NCBI GenBank assembly: GCA_045635785.1
Contig: JAZTWJ010000074.1
Span: 1-25,553, forward strand
DNA: 25,553 nucleotides
Origin: Flemingiibacterium sp045635785
Lineage (GTDB): Bacteria; Bacillota; Clostridia; Oscillospirales; CAG-272
Reading direction: 5' to 3'
A program made the translations under genes and the position numbers. The notes under the pieces were generated by a model. The model was not told the DNA's origin, did no database searches, and saw only the letters and a list, made by a program, of their open reading frames with translations. Below, piece after piece: positions 13,434 to 23,400 of the stretch (position 1 is the stretch's first letter; every line of letters starts with the position of its first letter).

Positions 13434-16385
13434 ATGAAGAAAACGAAATTAACACGGTTAATTGCTGTTTTTTTGTCATTGATGATGCTCGCGGCAACCT
13501 TCAGTGTTCCCACTGCGGCTGCTGAGGAAGGCTCGTCCCAGGTCAGCTATGATATAGCAGACGTTCAGGACCTGCTTAACGCCGAGGCTTACGTCGATTA
13601 TGCCGGCAGAAATGCCGACGTACCCCGCGCAAGCAAATCAGTGACAATCAATGCAGTCGATTACAACAAGGCGAAGACTGACGCAAAGGTCAAGGTGCAG
13701 GACGGCGCGCTATATACGCCCGATTCCGGCGTTGTAACCTGGGACGTTGAGATTCCCTCTACGGGTAAATATGCGATCGATATTGAGTATAGCTATCCGG
13801 AAGACGGTAAGTCTACCAATATTGAGCGTAAATTCCGCATTGACGATGTCTATCCCTTTAAGGGCGCGAGATATCTCTCAATTACAAAAGTGTGGCGCGA
13901 CAACTATGAAACTGCTGAGGATGGTTCCGTTGCTTTCAAGCATGACTTGAACGGCAATGACATCAGACCGGTGAAGTATATCGATCCCGTGTGGGGTACC
14001 TACACAATGGTTGACTCCACGGGTTATGATATTCTGCCCTATGAGTTTGTATTTGAGAAAGGTCAGCATACCATCTCTCTTGAAGCATCCCGTGAAGATA
14101 TGATCATCAAGTCTATCACGCTCTATCCCTACGAGGATCTGCCTCTCTATGCCGATGTCCTTGCAGAGTACACCAAAGAGGGATATCAGCCCGCAACCGG
14201 TGCAGAGCCGATCATTCTTCAGGCTGAGTTTGCAACCGCTACCTCGGCGCAGACCATCTATCCCGCAAACGACAGAACCTCCGCTCTTACACAGCCCCAG
14301 AGCCCTTCGCTCTCCAAGCTGAACTACCTCGGAAGCACCAAGTGGCAGTCTGTCGGTCAGTGGGTTGAATATGTTTTCACTCCCGAAGCATCCGGTCTTT
14401 ATGAGATCATTCCGCGTTACAAGCAGTCGGATCTCAACGGTATGTACACATCCCGCCGTATCTATATCAATGGCGAGATTCCCTTCGACGAGGCTAACTA
14501 CCTCCAGTTCCCCTTCACCGAGTCCTGGTGTGCAGATCCGCTGGGTGACGGCGAGCAGAGCTTCCAGTTCTACTTTGAAGCCGGCAAGGAATATACGCTT
14601 CGCTTTGAAGTCGTTCTCGGTGCAATGAGTGAAGTCATCGGTCGTGTGCAAACTGCGCTGACCGCGATCAACAACGACTATCTGAAGATCCTTCAGATCA
14701 CCGGCGCAGACCCCGATGAATACCGTGACTACAACTTCAGAAACCTGATCCCCGCTACCATCAAGGACCTGTATGCACAGTACCTTGAGCTGAACGAGAT
14801 CTCCGAGCTGATCACCGAGATCAACGGCGTCAAGGGTCAGCAGACTGCAACGCTCGATAACGTCGCCCGCGTTCTGCTGAAGATGTCCACGGACGAGGAC
14901 GAGGTTGCAAAGAACATGAGCACCCTGAAGTCCAATATCGGTACGCTCGGTACTTGGCTGAACAACGTAAGAAATCAGCCCGTTTCCTTTGACTATATCG
15001 CAATTCAGCCTACAGGCAGCAAGCTGCCCAAGGCAGAAGCAAACTTCTTTGAAGCTGCTTGGTTCGAAATCAGTTCCTTTGTAATGTCCTTCTTCACCGA
15101 CTATTCCAACCTCGGTGCAACCGTTGAGCTTGCGGAAGAAGACGTTATCAATGTTTGGGTTTCCAGTGGTCGTGACCAGGCGCAGGTTATCCGCTCCATG
15201 GTGGATAACTACTTCACCTCCAACACGAATATCGGTGCAAACATCCGACTGGTTGCGGGCGGTACACTGCTTCCTGCAACGCTTTCGGGAACCGGTCCCG
15301 ATGTCGCTCTTCAGAACGGCCAGGGCATCCCGGTACAGTACGCAATTCGAAACGCAGTACTTCCTCTGAATGACTTCGATACATTTGATGAAGTTATTTC
15401 CAGATTCTCCCCCTCTGCAACCGTTCCGCTTTCGCTTTACGGCGAGACCTACGGCTTGCCCGAGACCCAGTCCTTCTCCATGCTGTTCTACCGCAAGGAC
15501 ATCCTTGCTGAGCTTGGTATTGATATTCCCAAGACATGGGCAGATCTGATGGCTGCGGTTCCTTACTTACAATATAATAATATGCAGGTTGGCATTCCGT
15601 CTAACTACGGCGGACTTCAGCTGTTCCTCTATCAGAGAGGCGGCGAGCTTTATGCGGACGACGGTATGAGAATCAATCTCGACTCCAACCTTGCTTTGGA
15701 AGCATTTGATGAGCTTTGCTCCTTCTTTACACAGTATTCGTTCCCGGTACAGTATGAATTTGCAAACCGCTTCAGAACCGGCGAAATGCCGATCGGTTTC
15801 GCAGACTATGTCGGTACCTACAACCAGCTCTCGATTTTCGCAACCGAAATTCGCGACCTGTGGGAGTTTGTACCGGTTATCGGTTATGAAGATGAAGACG
15901 GTAATATCAACAACACCGCAATTTCCGGTGTAACCTCTATGATCATGATGGCGGGCTGCGAAAAGCAGGAAAACGCTTGGAGATTCATGGACTGGTACAC
16001 CACCGCTGATTCACAGTCCCGTTACGCAAACGAGATGGTTGCAGTCGTTGGTCAGGGTGCGATGTATGCGACCGCGAACAAGGAAGCACTTGAATCCATG
16101 CCGTGGTCCTCTACCGAGCTTGAAAACATTCTTGCTCAGTACAACAACCTCGCAACCATTCCCGAAATGCCCGGTGGTTACATCATCGACCGTTATGTAG
16201 GCTTCGCATTCCTCGATGCTTATAATAATCATGCCGATCCTGTTGAAGGCCTTCTGAGCTACGTTGATGATATCAACAAGGAAATCACCAGAAAGCGTAA
16301 AGAGTTCGACCTCGAAACGCTGGAGCTTGGCGAGACCCTTGCTGAAAAGCGCGAAAAAGAAGCTGCCGCAGGTGCAACAAAGTAA
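13434..16385 (+). CDS. Very large secreted solute-binding protein with N-terminal carbohydrate-binding-like modules (family 1 SBP)
   Basis: The 983-residue protein has a signal peptide (MKKTKLTRLIAVFLSLMMLA onward, ending near AAA at 28-30) without a lipobox cysteine. Two beta-rich modules follow, at about 50-235 and 255-400. The second has CBM6/35-like features (ILQAEFA, GQWVEYVF, SGLYEIIPRYK, RRIYINGE). A helical linker spans about 400-560. Residues from about 570 to 960 are a periplasmic-binding-protein fold (INVWVSSGRDQAQVIRSMVDNYF, GLPETQSFSMLFYRKDILAELG, TWADL, the GIPSNYGGLQLFLYQRGGELY stretch). It should capture a carbohydrate for the permeases encoded next. ATG 13434 is chosen over 13428 because AGGAGG (13420-13425) then has 8-base spacing. 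Ordinary sugar-binding proteins are about half this size. Without a lipid anchor, how it stays at the cell is unclear. Confidence 0.88.
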   Translation: MKKTKLTRLIAVFLSLMMLAATFSVPTAAAEEGSSQVSYDIADVQDLLNAEAYVDYAGRNADVPRASKSVTINAVDYNKAKTDAKVKVQDGALYTPDSGVVTWDVEIPSTGKYAIDIEYSYPEDGKSTNIERKFRIDDVYPFKGARYLSITKVWRDNYETAEDGSVAFKHDLNGNDIRPVKYIDPVWGTYTMVDSTGYDILPYEFVFEKGQHTISLEASREDMIIKSITLYPYEDLPLYADVLAEYTKEGYQPATGAEPIILQAEFATATSAQTIYPANDRTSALTQPQSPSLSKLNYLGSTKWQSVGQWVEYVFTPEASGLYEIIPRYKQSDLNGMYTSRRIYINGEIPFDEANYLQFPFTESWCADPLGDGEQSFQFYFEAGKEYTLRFEVVLGAMSEVIGRVQTALTAINNDYLKILQITGADPDEYRDYNFRNLIPATIKDLYAQYLELNEISELITEINGVKGQQTATLDNVARVLLKMSTDEDEVAKNMSTLKSNIGTLGTWLNNVRNQPVSFDYIAIQPTGSKLPKAEANFFEAAWFEISSFVMSFFTDYSNLGATVELAEEDVINVWVSSGRDQAQVIRSMVDNYFTSNTNIGANIRLVAGGTLLPATLSGTGPDVALQNGQGIPVQYAIRNAVLPLNDFDTFDEVISRFSPSATVPLSLYGETYGLPETQSFSMLFYRKDILAELGIDIPKTWADLMAAVPYLQYNNMQVGIPSNYGGLQLFLYQRGGELYADDGMRINLDSNLALEAFDELCSFFTQYSFPVQYEFANRFRTGEMPIGFADYVGTYNQLSIFATEIRDLWEFVPVIGYEDEDGNINNTAISGVTSMIMMAGCEKQENAWRFMDWYTTADSQSRYANEMVAVVGQGAMYATANKEALESMPWSSTELENILAQYNNLATIPEMPGGYIIDRYVGFAFLDAYNNHADPVEGLLSYVDDINKEITRKRKEFDLETLELGETLAEKREKEAAAGATK

Positions 16386-16394
16386 ATTTAATTC

Positions 16395-16459
16395 TTCCTG
16401 CCAAAAACGAGACCGCTTGGTCCTCGCGAGGGATCAAGCGGGATCGATCGAATCAGGAA
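16395..16459 (+). promoter_or_regulatory. Intercistronic hairpin between the binding protein and the first permease
   Basis: CCGCTTG (16413-16419) and CAAGCGG (16435-16441), plus inner pairs including two G-U, form a stem of about 12 bp. TTCCTG (16395-16400) and CAGGAA (16454-16459) can close an outer stem. No T run follows, so it is more likely a 3'-end stabiliser or partial stop that lifts binding-protein mRNA above permease mRNA, as in mal-type operons. Confidence 0.6.
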
Positions 16460-16488
16460 AACAAAATCTGTAATAAGGAGAAAAAGCT

Positions 16489-17448
16489 ATGTCACAAAAT
16501 GCAGCGGCAATGGCTGCAAAGCCGAAGCCGACATCGCGTAAGGATATGACCAAACTGCAGTGGACACTGAAGGAAATGGGTCGCAATAAGGTTGCTTATC
16601 TGATGATCGCGCCTTTCATGATCCTCTTCCTGATCTTCACCGTATGGCCTGTCGGTCTGTCTATTATCCTCAGTTTCACAGAGTTCAACCTCCTCGAAAC
16701 ACCGAAGCCCGTCTTCATGGATAACTACATCAGACTGTTCCTTGACGATGACATTTTTATGACCGCTTGCCAGAATACACTCGTATTCGCAGCAATCACC
16801 GGTCCTGTATCCTACTTAATTTCTCTTCTCGTTGCTTGGTTCATCAATGAACTTTCTCCGAGAATCCGTGCAATTGTTACCCTTGTCTTCTATGCACCGT
16901 CCATTTCCGGTGCCGTATACCTCATTTGGAGCGTTCTCTTCTCCGGTGACTCCTACGGTTATGTAAATGCATGGCTGATGGAGTTCGGCATCATCAATGC
17001 TCCTGTGCTTTGGTTCCAGAATGAATCCTACGTTATGCCCCTTTGTATCGTAGTTGCACTCTGGACATCCCTTGGTACCTCGTTCCTTTCCTTTATCGCA
17101 GGTCTTCAGACCATCGACAAGTCGCTTTACGAAGCAGGCGCTGTTGACGGTGTAAGAAACAGATGGCAGGAGCTTTGGTACATCACCTTGCCGACCATGA
17201 AGCCTCAGCTGATGTTCGGTGCGGTTATGAGTATTACCGGTTCGTTCGGTTTCGGTTCTGTCGTTACCGCGCTTGCCGGCTTCCCGTCCGTTGGCTACGC
17301 AGCACACACGATCATGCACCATCTTGAGGACTACGGTGGACAGCGTTTCGAGGTTGGTTACTCCTCCACGATCGCAGTTATTCTGTTTATCATCATGGTG
17401 GGTTCAAACATGGTTGTTAAGAGATTATTATCGAAGGTGGGACAATAA
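16489..17448 (+). CDS. Sugar ABC transporter permease, MalF type (pair 1)
   Basis: This is one half of the membrane channel of a carbohydrate importer. The 319-residue protein has an N-terminal cytosolic stretch, a first membrane segment at about 36-63 (LMIAPFMILFLIFTVWPVGL), and further segments near 95-118, 125-150, 183-206, 240-262 and 292-312. The EAA motif that contacts the ATPase lies at about 214-238 (LYEAGAVDGVRNRWQELWYI, then TLPTMKP). The family is clear, but the sugar is not predictable. TAAGGAG (16474-16480) supports the ATG. Its 3' end contains the ribosome site of the next gene, two bases downstream. No ATP-binding gene is present in the operon within the window; such importers often share an MsmX/UgpC-type ATPase. 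Confidence 0.92.
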   Translation: MSQNAAAMAAKPKPTSRKDMTKLQWTLKEMGRNKVAYLMIAPFMILFLIFTVWPVGLSIILSFTEFNLLETPKPVFMDNYIRLFLDDDIFMTACQNTLVFAAITGPVSYLISLLVAWFINELSPRIRAIVTLVFYAPSISGAVYLIWSVLFSGDSYGYVNAWLMEFGIINAPVLWFQNESYVMPLCIVVALWTSLGTSFLSFIAGLQTIDKSLYEAGAVDGVRNRWQELWYITLPTMKPQLMFGAVMSITGSFGFGSVVTALAGFPSVGYAAHTIMHHLEDYGGQRFEVGYSSTIAVILFIIMVGSNMVVKRLLSKVGQ

Positions 17449-17450
17449 AG

Positions 17451-18323
17451 ATGGCAAGATTAAGAACCAGAAAACACAAAGTTGTCCTCAACCGTTCGGT
17501 TGGTGGCGACATTGGCATCAATACGATGCTCATCATCATGGGTGCTTTCATGTTTCTGCCGATGCTTTATGTTATCATGCAGGCTCTGAAACCGCTTGAT
17601 GAACTTTGGATGTATCCTCCGCGCTTCTACGTTGTGAGCCCTACGCTCAAGAATTTCTCTGACCTGTTCAGACTCATGAGCACCTCTTGGGTTCCGTTCT
17701 CCCGTTATATTTTCAATACCGTATTCATTTCCGTTGTCGGAACCGCGGGTAACCTGGTCTTCTCCTCCCTCGCAGCTTATGCGATTGCGAAGATTAACTT
17801 CCCCGGCAGAAAGTGGATGTTCGAGATGATCGTCCTCTCTCTGATGTTCCATGCAACCGTTACCGGTATTGCAAACTTCCTTACCATGGCTACTCTCCAC
17901 TGGGTTGACACCTATCTGGCACTGGTTGTTCCCGCTTGGTGTACCTCCCTTGGTCTGTACCTCATGAGAAACTTCATGGAGACCGCCGTTCCGGATACGG
18001 TTCTTGAGTCCTCCAGACTCGACGGCGCTTCCGAATTCTATACCTTCCTCCACATTGCGATGCCGATGGTTAAGCCCGCTTGGCTGACCCTCATCATCTA
18101 CTCTTTCCAGGGTCTGTGGAACGCAGGTAACTCCATTTACATCTATTCCGAGCAGCTCAAGACATTCAACTATGCAATCAACCAGATCGTTACCGGCGGT
18201 ATTGCACGTGCGGGTGCGGGCGCGGCAGCACAGGTTATTATGATGGCTGTGCCGATCACCGTCTTCATCATTTCGCAGAGTAACATCATTGAGACGATGG
18301 GTTCGTCCGGTATGAAGGATTAA
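17451..18323 (+). CDS. Sugar ABC transporter permease, MalG type (pair 1)
   Basis: This is the second channel subunit, partner of the preceding MalF-type protein. Its 290 residues contain six membrane segments, starting at about 24-45 (LIIMGAFMFLPMLYVIMQAL) and including NLVFSSLAAYAIAKINFPGR (101-120), a typical MalG signature. The EAA loop at about 185-209 reads LESSRLDGASEFYTFLHIAM then PMVKP, with the conserved Asp191-Gly192. The ribosome site GAAGGTGG (17433-17440) lies within the end of the upstream gene. Two bases separate the genes, so they are translationally linked. Length and motifs are normal. Confidence 0.92.
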   Translation: MARLRTRKHKVVLNRSVGGDIGINTMLIIMGAFMFLPMLYVIMQALKPLDELWMYPPRFYVVSPTLKNFSDLFRLMSTSWVPFSRYIFNTVFISVVGTAGNLVFSSLAAYAIAKINFPGRKWMFEMIVLSLMFHATVTGIANFLTMATLHWVDTYLALVVPAWCTSLGLYLMRNFMETAVPDTVLESSRLDGASEFYTFLHIAMPMVKPAWLTLIIYSFQGLWNAGNSIYIYSEQLKTFNYAINQIVTGGIARAGAGAAAQVIMMAVPITVFIISQSNIIETMGSSGMKD

Positions 18324-18334
18324 GGAGGGTAAAG

Positions 18335-20461
18335 ATGAATAAATTTACAAAAATTCTTGCCCTCATGGCTTGCATCGTACTGATGGTATCATGCATTCCG
18401 GTTGGCGCGATCACGCCTTATTCCACATATACATATTCCATTGACGGTTTCGCTCTCATGTCTCCCGATGCCTATGTGCCGGACAGACAGATCGATTCCA
18501 ATTATATGGGTGTTTCCCCCGCGATTGATGACCCCCGCGACCTCGTTGTAGACAAGGACAACAACGTCTACATTGCTGACGCAAAAAACAATCGTATCGT
18601 TGTTCTTGACAGATACTTCAAATTGAAGTTCTACATCAACAACTTCGTGAACGAAAACGGCGTTCCGGATTCCCTCAAGGCACCCTCCGGCGTTTTTGTT
18701 ACCGACGAAAAGATATACGTAGCGGATACCGATAATAACCGTATCGTTATGTTCGAGCGCGACGGTTCCTTCTTTAAGGTTATTGAAGAGCCTGATGACG
18801 ATGTATTCCCTGCCGGCTCCATCTATAAGCCGGTTGCTGTTGCAGTCGATGCTTACGGCAGAATCTATGTCGTTTCGTCCACCACCTACATGGGTGTCAT
18901 TGCAATCAATGAAGAGGGCGAATTCCAGGGCTTTATCGGCGCGCAGAAGGTTGTTATTGATGCTCTGACCGTCCTCTGGAGAAACTTCCAGACCGAGGAG
19001 CAGAGAAAACTCTCCCAGCAGTATATCTCTACGGAGTTCAACAACCTTACCATTGATGAAGATGGATTTATTTACGCTACCATCGTAATCAAGGATGCCA
19101 CCTCTCAGCAGAATGCGATCACGAGCAAGGAAGGCACCTACTCTCCTGTTAAAAAGCTCAATACCGCGGGTGTGGACATCATGAAGCGTAACGGCTTCTT
19201 CGGTCCCGGCGGTGAAGTTAATGTCTCCACTGCATCCACTGCAACCATTGCCGGTCCCTCCAAGATCATCGACGCGGCAATCGGTCCGGAAGGAACCTGG
19301 TCCATCATCGACGAAAAACGTTCCAAGATTTACACCTATGATGAAGACGGCAACCTGCTCTTCATCTTCGGCGACTCCGGCATGCAGCTCGGTAACATTC
19401 AGTCTGTCGAAGCAATTGCTTATCTGGAAGATGATATTCTGATTCTTGACAAGACCGCAGACAACATCTCTGTATTCAGACGTACCGAATACGGCGATCT
19501 GCTGATCGATGCGCTCAGAAATACAAATGAGCGTAATTACGACACGAGCATCGACTATTGGACTGAAATTCTGAAGCGTAACAACAACTTCGACACTGCG
19601 TACATCGGTATTGGTAAATCCTTGTACAGAAGCGCAGAGTATGAAGAATCCCTTGATTACTTCAAGGCAGCATACGACACGACGAACTATTCCGAATCCT
19701 TCAAGGAAATCAGAAAGGAATGGATCTCTAAGTACATTATGCTGATTCCCATCGTTGCAATTGTTTGTGTTGTGCTGTTCGTTCTCTTTAACAAGTATGC
19801 AGCAAAGCTCAACAAGAAGACGCAGCTCAAAGTGGGTCGCAAGACCTTCTGGGAAGAGCTTGTCTACGGTAACCACCTTATTCTGCATCCCTTCGATGGC
19901 TTTTGGGATCTGAAGCATGAATACCGCGGATCTGTCCGTGCAGCTTTTGTATGGCTCGGTCTTGCAGTTATTGCCTTCTACTACCAGGCAGTCGGTACGG
20001 GCTACATCTTCAATCCTCGTCAGGGCTTCTCGACCATCTTCATTCAGATCACTGCCGTTTTGGTGCCTGTTCTGCTTTGGTCGGTCGCAAACTGGTGTCT
20101 CACCACCCTGTTCGACGGCGAGGGAAGCTTCAAGGATATTTTCGTAGCTACCTGCTATGCAATCATCCCGATTCCGATTCTTGTCATCCCCTCTGTTATC
20201 ATCTCCAACTTCTCTGTCGCAAGCGAAGCAACCATTATCAATCTTTTGGTTTCCATCGCTTTTGTATGGGCAGGTCTGCTGATCTTCTTCGGCATGATGG
20301 TAACACATGACTACACGTTCTCCAAGAACGTACTTACCTCTCTTGGTACCATCGTGGGTATGGCGCTGATCATGTTTATCGGTGTTCTGTTCTCCACGCT
20401 GCTTGCTAAGATCGTAAGCTTCATTTCCGGCATCATCACCGAAATCACGTATCGAATGTAA
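18335..20461 (+). CDS. Membrane protein with NHL-like propeller, TPR-like segment and C-terminal Yip1-like domain
   Basis: This 708-residue protein has three parts. A signal or anchor segment (1-25) precedes an outward beta-propeller (about 60-390) with NHL-like repeats such as PRDLVVDKDNNVYIADAKNN (67-86), IYVADTDNNRIVMFERDG and AVAVDAYGRIYVV. A TPR-like helical segment (about 395-455; WTEILKRNNNFDTAYIGIGK, EYEESLDYFKAAYD) then leads to a membrane helix (about 467-486). Residues 505-708 form a polytopic Yip1-family-like domain with about five helices after HPFDGFWDLKHEYRGS. The signal contains MVSC, so lipidation at Cys20 is possible but the lipobox is poor; cleavage near GA-I at 25 is the alternative. 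GGAGGG supports the ATG. It sits between transporter genes and so may scaffold or sense at the surface. No catalytic motif is seen. Confidence 0.8.
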   Translation: MNKFTKILALMACIVLMVSCIPVGAITPYSTYTYSIDGFALMSPDAYVPDRQIDSNYMGVSPAIDDPRDLVVDKDNNVYIADAKNNRIVVLDRYFKLKFYINNFVNENGVPDSLKAPSGVFVTDEKIYVADTDNNRIVMFERDGSFFKVIEEPDDDVFPAGSIYKPVAVAVDAYGRIYVVSSTTYMGVIAINEEGEFQGFIGAQKVVIDALTVLWRNFQTEEQRKLSQQYISTEFNNLTIDEDGFIYATIVIKDATSQQNAITSKEGTYSPVKKLNTAGVDIMKRNGFFGPGGEVNVSTASTATIAGPSKIIDAAIGPEGTWSIIDEKRSKIYTYDEDGNLLFIFGDSGMQLGNIQSVEAIAYLEDDILILDKTADNISVFRRTEYGDLLIDALRNTNERNYDTSIDYWTEILKRNNNFDTAYIGIGKSLYRSAEYEESLDYFKAAYDTTNYSESFKEIRKEWISKYIMLIPIVAIVCVVLFVLFNKYAAKLNKKTQLKVGRKTFWEELVYGNHLILHPFDGFWDLKHEYRGSVRAAFVWLGLAVIAFYYQAVGTGYIFNPRQGFSTIFIQITAVLVPVLLWSVANWCLTTLFDGEGSFKDIFVATCYAIIPIPILVIPSVIISNFSVASEATIINLLVSIAFVWAGLLIFFGMMVTHDYTFSKNVLTSLGTIVGMALIMFIGVLFSTLLAKIVSFISGIITEITYRM

Positions 20462-20484
20462 TAACAGGATAGGAGTTATAGTAA

Positions 20485-23400
20485 ATGAAAAAAATCAGAT
20501 TATTATCAGCATTCCTGACTGTTGTTATGGTCCTTGGATTGCTCACAGCAGCACTTCCGGTCTATGCCGGTGACACCGCTGCTGAAGTTGAAGAGCCGGC
20601 AACTGAAGAACCGGCAACTGAAGAACCGGCTACTGAAGAACCGGCTACTGAAGAACCGACGATCAAGAAAATTGTTCCCGGCTTGGATGAAGAAACCGGA
20701 CTGCCCACCATTGACTATGTGTATCAGTTCTATGCATCCCCCGAAGAAAAGCTCGCATCTATGACAAAGTACCTTGAAAAAGGCAACTATGAGCTTTATG
20801 TTGAGCCTGTATCCGGTGAGATTGCATACAGAAACAAGGTAACAGGACAGATCCTTTTCTCCAATCCCTATGATGTATCTCAGGCAAACGCTTCCGATAC
20901 GATTAAGGAAGAGCTTCTTTCCCAGATCATCATCAAGTACACTGACAACGACGCCGAGATCGAGGTCAACAGCTTCAAGGAAGCTTGTGCAAGAGGTCAG
21001 ATCAAGGTTAAGAAGATCAAAAACGGTGTGCGCGTTGAGTACGCAATGGGTCGTATGGAAACCCGTAAGCTCCTTCCGATCCAGATCAAGCGCGAGCGCT
21101 TCGAAGAGCTGATCAAAGCAAACTTCCCCGAAGACACCAGAGCTATGAGACAGTTGGAAGCGTACTACGAGTTGAAGGATCCCTTCGATCCGACCTTGAC
21201 CGAGCGCGGCAAGCGCGAATTGGAAGCCTCATTCCCGATCTGCCGCGAAATGGCGATCTATGTATGGGACCCGACTGCTGCAGAGCGTGAGAAGGATCAG
21301 ATGGAAGCCTACATCAAGACCTATTGCCCCGAGTATACCTTCGAAACGCTGGAAGAGGACCATACCATTACCAACTATGTAGGTAGCGATAAGGCACCGG
21401 TTCTGTTCAGACTTTCTCTGGAATACACCCTTGATGAAGACGGCAACCTTGACGTTCGTCTTCCGGCAAACGGCATCCGTTTTGACGAGAGCGCGTTCCA
21501 GCTGACCTACATCTCCATGCTTCCTTATTTTGGAGCAGGTTCGTCTGACTTCAACGGTTACACCTTCATCCCCGACGGTTCCGGTACGCTGATCCGTTTT
21601 GAAGATGTTGGATCTCAGCCTCTTACCCTTACCGGTAAGCTGTATGGCGAGGACTACGCATACCAGGAAGTTGGCAGTCAGCACAGAGAAACCATGAGAC
21701 TTCCCGTTTACGGCGTCTATGAATCTTCCACTCCCATGGTCACTGTCAACCCCACCACAGGTGAAAAGACAACGACCTACATCCCCAAGCTCGACGCGGA
21801 AGGCAATGAAATTCCCAAGCGCGAGAATGCATTTGTAGCAATCATCGAAGAAGGTGACGCACTTGCACACATTTCTACCGAACACGGCGGATCTGTTCAC
21901 GAGTATAACACCGTTTTTACCACCTTCTATCCCAGACCTAAGGATACCTACAACCTCGCAGAAGCGATCTCTGTCGGTCAGAACGCAACCTACACCGTTG
22001 TTTCCGACCGTAAGTACACCGGCAGCTATCGTATCAAGTACGTAATGCTCGGTGAAAAGAACGCTTACGAGGCAAGCTATGTCGGTATGGCAAAGGCATA
22101 CAGAGAGTATCTCATCAAGCAGGGCATTCTGACCGAGTTTACCGAAGTGAATGACAGCATTCCGCTGTACATCGAATCCTTCGGTTGCATTCAGACCGTT
22201 GAGAGAATCCTCTCCATGCCGATCGAGGTCCTCAAGCCGTTGACCACATTCGACGACTTGAAGGAAATGTACACCAAGCTTTCCGAAGCAGGCATCACCA
22301 ACATCAACTACAAGCTTACCGGTTTCGCAAACGGCGGTATGAACGACGTCGCTCCTACCAAGGTTGATTTCGAAAAGGTTGTAGGCGATGATAAGGGCTT
22401 TACTGACTTCGTATCTTACGCAAACTCCAATGGCATTGGCGTATATCCTGATTTCGACTTCGCAAATGTCGGCAGCTTCAAGATGTTTGACGGCATCTCC
22501 ATGGGCGATCATCTTGTTAAGACCATGGACGACCGTTATACCACCAAGCGTCATTACGATTCGACGCTTCAGTCCTTCAGCAGAGGTTTTGCTCTGGCAG
22601 TTTCTCCTTCTGTATATGACTATCTCTTTGATAAGTTCTCCGCTTCGTTTAGCGCACTTTCGCCGAACGGTGTATCGGTTGCTACTCTTGGTACCGACCT
22701 GAACTCCGACTTTGACGAGGATGAGCCGTACAACCGCGAGGATAACAAGGGCTTCACAACAGAGCTCCTGGCTAACCTCAACGAGACCTATCAGAATGTC
22801 ATGACTGAGGGCGGTAATGCCTATGTATTCCCCTATGCAGACCATATCCTCGGTGTATCGGTTGACTCCAGCCGATTCTCCCGCGCAAGTGAAGCAATTC
22901 CCTTTGTTGGTATGGTTCTCCATGGTTGCGTGAACTTCACCGGTACCCCCATTAACATGGCAGGTGATACACATTACGAGGTTCTGAAGGCAATCGAAAA
23001 CGGCTCGGCAATGTACTTTACGCTTTCTATGCAGAACACGCAGCTTCTCAAGGAAGACGTTGAGTTCCAGCGTTATTACTCCGTATCCTACGACATTTGG
23101 TACGAGGATATGATCGAGATCTACAAAACGCTGAACGAAGCACTTGCAGGCCTGCAGAACAAGCAGATTATCGACCACAAGTTCCTTATCGGTGAGCGCG
23201 TGCCCACTGCTGAAGAGCTTGAGGCAGATAAGGCAGCAGCCGAGGAGCTTGCAAAAGCTGAGGCTGAAGCAGAAAAGCTCGCCAAAGAGAAGGCTGAACT
23301 GGCTGAAAAGCTGGGCAAGCGTCTCGCAGAGCTGAAGGGCGAAGAGTACAATCCCATCGTGTTCGTACCCGAAGAGGTACCGGTTGTTGAGGTTGAGGAA

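Noticed and set aside
13070..13525. 151-codon plus-strand frame with several Cys-His residues
   Set aside because: It starts at TTG, crosses the operon promoter and overlaps the binding-protein gene in another frame. The CxxC-like pattern is not embedded in a recognisable zinc domain.
18389..20308. 639-codon open frame on the minus strand
   Set aside because: It lies wholly opposite the propeller-Yip1 gene, has no family motif or ribosome site, and is explained by codon bias of the real gene.
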